Of a stretch of DNA of 6,491 nt, positions 1-4,149 are shown piece by piece. Every line of letters starts with the position of its first letter. The stretch's first letter is position 1. The DNA is from Anaerolineales bacterium (lineage in GTDB: Bacteria; Chloroflexota; Anaerolineae; Anaerolineales; E44-bin32): the NCBI GenBank assembly GCA_023250385.1, contig JAHFAU010000199.1:1-6491 (forward strand), written 5' to 3'. The translations under genes were made by a program, and so were the position numbers. The notes beneath the pieces are model-generated. The model made no database searches. It was not told where the DNA came from and was given only the letters and a program-made list of their open reading frames with translations.

Positions 1-16
1 CGGCCAGTCCCCTCAC
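1..16 (-). CDS. Start of a second propeller-lipoprotein gene copy (cut by left edge)
   Basis: A GTG at 16-14 overlaps the TGA (15-13) that ends the remnant to its right, giving the same GTGA junction as at 1343-1340. The visible codons read M-R-G-L-A, against M-R-G-V-P-V for the intact gene at 1343, and 10 of 12 bases match at 1-12 versus 1328-1339. I infer that a paralogue of the 288-1343 propeller gene begins here and continues off the window. Only five codons are visible, so the call rests entirely on the repeat context; the similarity could also end at the edge. Confidence 0.42.
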
Positions 17-120
17 TGATGCGGCAACTCGTCGAGCTGCGTCCGCATCAGCTCCAGCCTCTCCAAGGCCTTCGTTGCCAGCTCGCCCTTCCCCTCCAGG
101 AGTAAACCCTCGATGGCCAT
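1..120. repeat. Direct repeat, left copy (partner 1328-1447)
   Basis: Bases 1-120 align without gaps to 1328-1447. Over 13-120 versus 1340-1447 I count 9 mismatches in 108; over the outer 12 bases, 2 mismatches. The repeat spans the end of one gene, the GTGA junction and the start of the next. It is offset by 1327 bp, about the length of the propeller gene plus its downstream spacer. It reaches the window edge, so its true length is unknown. Confidence 0.85.
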
Positions 121-171
121 GGAGACCCGTTGTAGCTGAGCTTGATCTTGGAGCCCTGGGGGAACAAAAAG
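13..171 (-). pseudogene. Orphan C-terminal fragment of the WXG/LXG-like gene
   Basis: The last 36 codons (120-13) are a near copy of the C-terminus of the 1340-2764 gene: MAIEGLLLEG is identical, followed by KGELATKALERLELMRTQLD against QDEMATKALERLELMRTQLD, ending ELPHQ against ELPPQ. DNA identity over the aligned 108 bases is 99/108, counted by hand. Weaker in-frame similarity continues to an F-V-P at about 168-160 (the parent has TPFVP), with two residues fewer in between. Beyond that the frame does not resemble the parent and runs into the tail of the next gene. There is no Shine-Dalgarno or convincing start, so this is a 5'-deleted copy left by tandem duplication. It may still be read through, and its stop may couple translation to the copy starting at 16. 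Confidence 0.7.
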
Positions 172-235
172 GGGCCGGCCAGCATTTCCCCTCCCGGCCG
201 ACGCCCGCGCGCGGGTCCATTGCAGTTGATTCCCA

Positions 236-270
236 CAAGGAATGACCTTGGTGATGCTCGGGCCATCACC
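236..270 (-). terminator. Tandem hairpins after the propeller gene (possible terminator)
   Basis: The spacer after the TAG of the 288-1343 gene contains GGTGATG (250-256) and CATCACC (264-270), a perfect 7-bp stem with a 7-base loop ending 18 bases past the stop. It abuts a second small stem, CAAGG (236-240) with CCTTG (246-250). No T-run follows on the minus strand, so a classical intrinsic terminator is not shown; it could be an mRNA 3'-end stabiliser or chance. Confidence 0.35.
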
Positions 271-287
271 TCTGTCCAGGCTTGGTT

Positions 288-1343
288 CTAATCGCCCAAG
301 ACCGGACCTACCTCGATGATCACGAGTTGATCCTGGCGGTTCTCGGGCGGACCGACGAACTGGACAACCACAATTTGCTGCCCGTCGGGCGACCATCTAG
401 GCACGCCGAACACCCCCTCGGCGACAAGCCGTCGTTCCCCCGTTTCCACCTCGACTACCCAAAACCCCTGCTCTTGCCCCTCCCGCTGCCCGAACCTTCC
501 TGGGAACGCCAGCCAGCGGCCGTCCGGCGAGAACGAAAGCCCGGCCGAGTCGTAGAAACCCTCGAGCAGAAGCTGTACGTCCGTCGCGTCGGCGTTCATC
601 AGGTACGCGCCGTGGACCGAGCCGACGATGGGAGAGCCCGTCGACCGCGACCCGATGAAGGCGATCCGCCCACCGTCGGGCGACCACGACGGGCCGTACG
701 CCAGGGGCAGCCCCACGTCGATTGCCTCCCACGTCTCCCGCGTGAACCAGTACAGCTGCTCGTCGATGTAGGCATGGCCATCGCCCATGATCATGCGAGT
801 CATCTCCGGGTTCCAGGCATATCCGCCGGTGCCGACTGAGCCACTCGGCAGAGGGTAGTTCAAGAGCTGCTCCACCTCTCCGGTGGCCCCGTCATAGGCC
901 ATCAGGTGCCACCGCTCGCCGAACACGTCATCCGACGGCCGGCAGAGGACGTCATACCCCAGGCGGCCATCCGGAAGCGCCCCCGACGAACCAAACCCGT
1001 TCACCCCGGCCGGGGCGCACGATGGATGGTTCGGCAGCTCGATCATCGAGAACTGGCTCCCGTCCGGTCGTAGCCTCCAGATTCCAGTGTCGAAGACGCT
1101 CTCCAACTTCGCGGAGTATTGAACAATGATCCAACCATTCCACCACATGGGATAGGCATAGTACCCCTCTGGACTTGGGACCACCCGCACCTCCGCCAGC
1201 GTCGTTTCGTATGAATCCGGCTTCATCGTCCTTCCCTCCAGCCCCACGCCGCAGGCCATGCTCACGGCGAAGGCAACTATCAGCCCCAAGAAGGCCAAAC
1301 GGCGATGGGATGACCCTTTTCCACGCACGGGCACTCCCCTCAC
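288..1343 (-). CDS. Exported PD40/TolB-like beta-propeller protein, probable lipoprotein
   Basis: This 351-residue protein starts at GTG 1343 and ends at TAG 290-288. Residues 1-31 form an export signal: basic (R14, R15), hydrophobic 16-30, then VSMAC with Cys31 as a possible lipidation site. Ser at -3 is atypical for a lipobox, so simple Sec cleavage is possible. Three PD40 (WD40-like) blades are clear: SWSPDGGRIAF near 219-229, SFSPDGRWLAF near 270-280 and RWSPDGQQIVV near 316-326. The first 200 residues are Trp/Tyr-rich with weaker blade-like strands (LPDGRLGY at 123-130). Such propellers usually bind proteins or ligands outside the membrane; no catalytic residues are recognisable. The GTG overlaps the upstream gene's TGA by four bases with no clear Shine-Dalgarno, implying translational coupling and a paired function. 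An apparent second copy begins at 16. A role as receptor, partner or immunity-like protein for the upstream WXG/LXG-like protein is inference only. Confidence 0.85.
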   Translation of the reverse strand: MRGVPVRGKGSSHRRLAFLGLIVAFAVSMACGVGLEGRTMKPDSYETTLAEVRVVPSPEGYYAYPMWWNGWIIVQYSAKLESVFDTGIWRLRPDGSQFSMIELPNHPSCAPAGVNGFGSSGALPDGRLGYDVLCRPSDDVFGERWHLMAYDGATGEVEQLLNYPLPSGSVGTGGYAWNPEMTRMIMGDGHAYIDEQLYWFTRETWEAIDVGLPLAYGPSWSPDGGRIAFIGSRSTGSPIVGSVHGAYLMNADATDVQLLLEGFYDSAGLSFSPDGRWLAFPGRFGQREGQEQGFWVVEVETGERRLVAEGVFGVPRWSPDGQQIVVVQFVGPPENRQDQLVIIEVGPVLGD

Positions 1344-1447
1344 TGCGGCGGCAGCTCGTCGAGCTGGGTCCGCATCAACTCCAGCCTCTCCAAGGCCTTC
1401 GTTGCCATCTCGTCCTGCCCCTCGAGGAGTAAACCCTCGATGGCCAT
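1328..1447. repeat. Direct repeat, right copy (partner 1-120)
   Basis: This is the intact-gene copy of the repeat. It covers the final codons of the 474-residue gene and the first codons of the propeller gene. To the right of 1447 the DNA stops matching the left copy clearly, so one duplication boundary, or the limit of conservation, lies near the ATG-like codon of MAIEGLLLEG. Confidence 0.85.
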
Positions 1448-2764
1448 CGAGAGATAGTACACAGGCCCTCGAACCTCCGCCTGGACGCTCAACGGCACAA
1501 AGGGCGTCTGTGCCTCCAGGGCAACCCCCAAGTGCAGCCGCGGGTCAAACATCTCTTCCCCTAACCAGGCGAGCTGCCCCTCGAACGCCTCCTCGACCCG
1601 CTCGCCCACCCACTCGCCCGCGCTGCCGACCACTTCATCCAGCGCGCCGAGCGGGGAGCCTTCTCCAACGAGTTGTCCGCCCACTTGGTCGACGAATTGG
1701 CCAGCATCTTGGCCGGCGATCTCCTCCACTTGGCGCGCCGCTTCGTCCACAGCCCCCCGGGCGCGGTCCTCGAGCCCTTGTCCCAAGGACTGCCCGACCA
1801 TCTCCCCGAAGGCGCCTGGCACCTCCCCCAGCAGCGGCACCCCGTGTTCCGGGGGGACCGCCCAGCGGTAGATATTCCCGGACCGGACGAAGGTGTCGAT
1901 GGCCTGCTGTTCCGTCCCGGTCAGCTCCATCCCGGATCGCTCGATTTGAATGTCGGCCAGAGAGGTGGCGTAATCGATGCCGCCCTGTTCTGCAATCGAC
2001 CAGCGTCGTCTCAACCCAATCTCATCCTCTCGGTGCCTTTCGAGGTGGCGGAAGAACTCTTCCCACCGTTGTGCGGCCCGACGCCGTGCATCTTCAACCT
2101 CGCGCGGCACCCCTTCGGGCAGTTCCGAAAGGCCGACCGTAGGATTTCGGGAGAGCAGAAATCCATCCTGCACCACCAGCAACGTCGCCGCATCGCCCCA
2201 CGAAAGCCATTCGCTCGCCGCCGTGGACCCATCCATTCCGTGGAAGATCTGCGAGTCCTTGAAGTAATACAGTATGTCGACGAAGTTGAAAAACCATTCG
2301 CCCCCATGCTGCTCGTTGAAGGCCCGCACCCAGGCGATGCGCTCTTCCACGGTCATGGCCTCGATTTCCGCCAAGGAAAGTTCGTGGAATTGGTAGGCTG
2401 TGCCCGCGGTCGGGGCCGGTTGGGCACCGAGAAGAAGCGCGTTGATAGCCTCCGTCCAGCCGCGGATCTGGGCCCCCACGGCCGCCAGGCCCTCCAAGCT
2501 CGCCCGGTCGGCCGTCTCGAATTCGTCCGCCTTCACCACGAGGAACTCGCCGGCTTCCTCCGCCAGGCGGGCTGCCGCCTCGTAGTGAGCGTAGAGCTCC
2601 ACTCCCCCCGCTAGCACCCGAGGGCCGAAATCCCCGTCATAACTCGGCGCTCCCCCGGTGACCTGGAGCACCTCCTTGCCCAGCCGGCGCACCCGGTCCG
2701 CCAGCCGTCGGAAGTTTTCCCCGGCCTGGCGCAGCATCGGCGGATCAACGAGGATCACGTTCAT
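1340..2764 (-). CDS. WXG100/LXG-like N-terminal domain protein with Gly/Gln-rich helical C-terminal region
   Basis: I take ATG 2764 as the start (474 residues); TTG 2767 just before it is possible, and a TAG lies in frame shortly upstream. Numbering here is from the TTG. Residues 8-95 look like a helical hairpin of the WXG100/LXG class: a long amphipathic helix, a turn with YDGDFG (43-48), then a second helix with YAHYE (59-63, fitting YxxxE) and ending in ADEFETADR. There is no literal WxG. Residues 125-300 are aromatic-rich and unrecognised (WFFNFVDILYYF near 158, EWLSWGDAATLLVVQDG near 186). Residues 317-400 are a Gly/Gln/Val/Ala-rich amphipathic stretch with recurring VGQ, AGQ and VGGQ steps. 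The last 36 residues recur at 120-13. No signal peptide, long membrane helix or known toxin motif is visible. It is divergent from a small WXG100 gene and coupled to the propeller gene. Export by a type VII-like route is plausible but unproven; it could instead be a cytoplasmic coiled-coil protein. Confidence 0.8.
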   Translation of the reverse strand: MNVILVDPPMLRQAGENFRRLADRVRRLGKEVLQVTGGAPSYDGDFGPRVLAGGVELYAHYEAAARLAEEAGEFLVVKADEFETADRASLEGLAAVGAQIRGWTEAINALLLGAQPAPTAGTAYQFHELSLAEIEAMTVEERIAWVRAFNEQHGGEWFFNFVDILYYFKDSQIFHGMDGSTAASEWLSWGDAATLLVVQDGFLLSRNPTVGLSELPEGVPREVEDARRRAAQRWEEFFRHLERHREDEIGLRRRWSIAEQGGIDYATSLADIQIERSGMELTGTEQQAIDTFVRSGNIYRWAVPPEHGVPLLGEVPGAFGEMVGQSLGQGLEDRARGAVDEAARQVEEIAGQDAGQFVDQVGGQLVGEGSPLGALDEVVGSAGEWVGERVEEAFEGQLAWLGEEMFDPRLHLGVALEAQTPFVPLSVQAEVRGPVYYLSMAIEGLLLEGQDEMATKALERLELMRTQLDELPPQ

Positions 2765-2941
2765 CAATGGGTGCGATGACGAGGGAGCATGGGACGTCTA
2801 TCGGGCCGCGCCGCGGCCGGCAGGGGACGTCTGCGACGCACGGGGTCAGCGCCGGTAGGTGGCACGACCATCCCTTGGCTGCTGCGAGAATGGACCGAGG
2901 GCGGTGATGGTCACCGATTATATAATGGGAACGAGCACCCC
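2765..2941. promoter_or_regulatory. Divergent control region with operator-like repeats
   Basis: This 177-bp gap between divergent genes contains four ordered elements. GGGACGTCT occurs at 2791-2799 and 2824-2832, exactly 33 bp apart. Between these copies lies GGCCGCG-C-CGCGGCC (2804-2818), a perfect 7+1+7 inverted repeat. CGGTGA-TGG-TCACCG (2902-2916) is a perfect 6+3+6 inverted repeat. ATTATATAAT (2917-2926) follows immediately. The density of symmetry and the divergent layout suggest binding sites for one or more dimeric regulators. No regulator gene is in the window. Confidence 0.55.
2917..2926. promoter_or_regulatory. Palindromic -10 element, TATAAT on both strands
   Basis: ATTATATAAT is self-complementary. 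It gives TATAAT at 2921-2926 on the plus strand and at 2922-2917 on the minus strand. The plus-strand start site would fall near 2933, leaving a leader of only about 9 bases before the WXG100 ATG at 2942. The minus-strand leader to 2764 would be about 145 bases. Neither strand has a recognisable -35 at 16-18 bp. The inverted repeat at 2902-2916 occupies that position for the plus strand, so activator dependence or repression is likely. Confidence 0.55.
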
Positions 2942-3268
2942 ATGCCTTTCCAGCAAATCCCGACGAGGCGCGCCCGGATCATTGTTCCCCCCGAGGCCGG
3001 CGTTACCGCGGCCCAATTGCGGTCGCTCGCCCGGGAGACGATGGAGCTCGGCCGTGAAGCGGCCTCGCTGCTCCAGGCCATCGACGCCGGCTGGCGGGGT
3101 GCCGCCCGGGATCGCTTCTTCCAGATTTTCGCCTCGGCTCCCGGCCGGGCCGACGAGGCCGCATCCCTCGCCGACCAGCTGGCGGGTGAGGTGGAGGGGA
3201 TCACGGTGACCGTGTGGGACACCGTCTTGGAAACCATCTGGTATCCTGACCAGGCTTTCAACGGCTAA
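2942..3268 (+). CDS. WXG100-family small secreted-type protein
   Basis: The protein has 108 residues from ATG 2942, close to the roughly 100-residue size of ESAT-6/WXG100 proteins. An Ile/Pro-containing head (1-20) precedes helix 1 (about 22-47, LRSLARETMELGREAASLL), then the turn GWRGAARDRF with the defining Trp51-x-Gly53, then helix 2 (about 55-98). WXG100 proteins form four-helix dimers and are exported by type VII/ESX-type systems as effectors, chaperones or structural partners. The usual C-terminal YxxxD/E export motif is not seen; the tail reads ETIWYPDQAFNG. An in-frame ATG at 2789 would add 51 low-complexity residues and run through the promoter, so 2942 is preferred, although it lacks a Shine-Dalgarno and may be nearly leaderless. 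The gene is divergent from the larger WXG/LXG-like gene and probably shares its control region. The partner protein and secretion ATPase are not in the window. Confidence 0.85.
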   Translation: MPFQQIPTRRARIIVPPEAGVTAAQLRSLARETMELGREAASLLQAIDAGWRGAARDRFFQIFASAPGRADEAASLADQLAGEVEGITVTVWDTVLETIWYPDQAFNG

Positions 3269-3580
3269 CTCCGGTTCCGTCGTATTCAGATCGAGCCACA
3301 AAAGGGCGAGATCTGAATGGCAATCGCCGTTGAGGTCGGACCCAGCGAAAGCCTCCTGCTCTGCCCCGCTGGCCAACAGCCCGAGCTGACCGGCCTGTTC
3401 CACCAGCCGTTCGAAAGAACCGTCGGCGTTAAGGTACTGGGCGAATGCCTCGCCGAAGTTGAGCGGCTCGGCGTCGCTGGGTTCGGGCGTGGATGTGGCG
3501 ACGGGGATACCTCTGGCCCGGCCGCAAGCGACCGCGCCAAGAGAGTCGAGCACCACAATGAATGCGGATCGGCGGGTCAT
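3269..3580 (-). pseudogene. Remnant of a lipoprotein-like gene with a DxNxD motif
   Basis: From ATG 3580 the minus strand reads MTRRSAFIVVLDSLGAVAC, a lipoprotein-like leader with AVAC at 16-19, followed by a PVATSTPEPS linker. Further on come EAFAQYLNADGSFERLVEQA and SDLNGDCHSDLALLWLDLN, the second resembling calcium-binding DxNxD loops of dockerin or FG-GAP-type proteins. The frame does not stop after this but continues antisense through the whole WXG100 gene to about 2918, which is unlikely to be real coding. I therefore read it as a 3'-truncated copy joined to unrelated DNA. Asp12 inside the hydrophobic core and GGAG directly against the ATG also argue for decay. It could instead be a live short gene whose end overlaps the WXG100 gene tail-to-tail. 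Confidence 0.4.
3284..3318. repeat. 9-bp perfect inverted repeat after the WXG100 gene
   Basis: ATTCAGATC (3284-3292) is exactly complementary to GATCTGAAT (3310-3318) around a 17-base loop. It begins 16 bases after the TAA of the WXG100 gene. It could act as a transcript 3'-end hairpin, but it is AT-rich, has a long loop and no T-run. The arms also lie inside the minus-strand remnant, where both encode Asp-Leu pairs, so coincidence within a repeated coding motif is possible. Confidence 0.4.
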
Positions 3581-3786
3581 CTCCGCAGTATTGGGAGCGC
3601 CTCGTGGCGCGTCGAGCGGGCCCGCGCGAGGACCCGAGCTACTGAAGCTTTCGAAGACTTGAAACCGACGAAGCGCCCCCGCTGAACGAATCCAAGCCCA
3701 AGACGAAGCCAAGCTTTGACGAGGCACTACCCAAGCCATTCAGCGCTACCCTGAACCGGGCGAGGCTCAGCGCTTCGCTTGGCTGC
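3581..3786. other. No recognisable gene
   Basis: Short open frames occur on both strands, but none has a start with a ribosome site or a recognisable protein signature. The frame leading into 3787 is open from about 3646 and reads Lys/Pro-rich low-complexity sequence. AGCCAAGC (3707-3714) and GCTTGGCT (3777-3784) are complementary across 62 bases, which is weak. The region looks like decayed or rearranged sequence between two gene fragments. Confidence 0.5.
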
Positions 3787-4062
3787 ATGCTCAAGCGTGA
3801 CCTCGAAGTGATGTATCTCGAGTGGGTTGGTCGAGTCACCACCCCGCCGACCTTGGGGTTCGGCTCGGATCCTTCCGATAACGACGCCCAACTCACTACG
3901 GAGTGGATCACGCTCGGGGCGACCTGGGAGCCGCTGACCAGTTGGTGGGTGATCGGCGCGCTGGTGGTGCTGGGGAGGGCCGAGTTCTTCGCGGACAAGA
4001 TCCCCGCTGTGAACCACGCTGATGACCTGGTACAGACCTTCGTCCGCCCGGCCGCTTTCTAG
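3787..4062 (+). pseudogene. Truncated DUF4126-like membrane protein fragment
   Basis: The 91-residue frame contains a Trp-rich hydrophobic segment (SWWVIGALVVLGRAEFF) followed by FADKIPAVNHADDLVQTFVR and PAAF. From memory of the DUF4126 family, this matches the conserved E-F-x-A-D-K-I-P-x-V-(D/N)-H-x-x-D-x-x-x-T-x-x-R-P core. Family members are roughly twice this length. The usual N-terminal hydrophobic helix and GLNAY-like motif are missing upstream in all three plus frames, and TAG follows directly after RPAAF, where the family continues with a Gly-Ala-rich helix. ATG 3787 has no Shine-Dalgarno. I call it a fragment truncated at both ends. The cellular role of DUF4126 is not established. 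Confidence 0.62.
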
Positions 4063-4081
4063 CCCCGCTCTGGCATCTGGC

Positions 4082-4109
4082 TTGCACCCTTGGGCCCCGT
4101 CGGTATAAT
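4082..4109 (+). promoter_or_regulatory. Sigma70-type promoter for the propeller/M23 operon
   Basis: TTGCAC (4082-4087), a 16-bp spacer and a perfect TATAAT (4104-4109) precede the long gene at 4148. Transcription would start near 4116, giving a leader of about 32 bases. The -35 matches only the TTG of the consensus; the -10 is exact. Confidence 0.65.
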
Positions 4110-4114
4110 GCGGC

Positions 4115-4149
4115 CGGCCCCGGAAAGGGCCGCAGGGAAGCTGCAGCTT
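4115..4149 (+). promoter_or_regulatory. Leader hairpin, Shine-Dalgarno and start-codon palindrome
   Basis: CGGCCC (4115-4120) pairs with GGGCCG (4127-4132) around a CGGAAA loop, almost at the predicted 5' end. AGGGA (4134-4138) lies 9 bases before the TTG at 4148 and is a plausible Shine-Dalgarno. AAGCTGCAGCTT (4138-4149) is a perfect 12-bp palindrome that overlaps the end of the Shine-Dalgarno and the first two bases of the start codon. It may fold over the start or bind a dimeric protein; neither is shown. Confidence 0.45.

Noticed and set aside
282..839. Plus-strand frame opposite the propeller gene
   Set aside because: It is Pro/Arg-rich with no motif, while the minus strand carries signal peptide and PD40 blades.
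1258..2614. Long plus-strand open frames (1258-2142 and 1673-2614) opposite the 474-residue gene
   Set aside because: They are Arg/Pro-rich and lack family signatures, as expected of antisense frames in GC-rich DNA. The minus frame has coherent helices and a duplicated C-terminus.
1340..2764. Calling the large protein a toxin with the propeller as immunity protein
   Set aside because: No nuclease, deaminase, ADP-ribosyltransferase, NADase or other toxin motif is visible in the C-terminal region, and the repeated part is only the last 36 residues.
2789..2941. Longer WXG100 start at ATG 2789
   Set aside because: The added 51 residues are Gly/Arg-rich and would be encoded across the palindromes and the -10 element. 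WXG100 proteins are normally about 100 residues, matching the start at 2942.
3707..3784. Integron attC-like or transposon-end inverted repeat
   Set aside because: Only an 8-bp complementary pair 62 bases apart is present, with no RYYYAAC/GTTRRRY core, no target duplication and no transposase or integrase.
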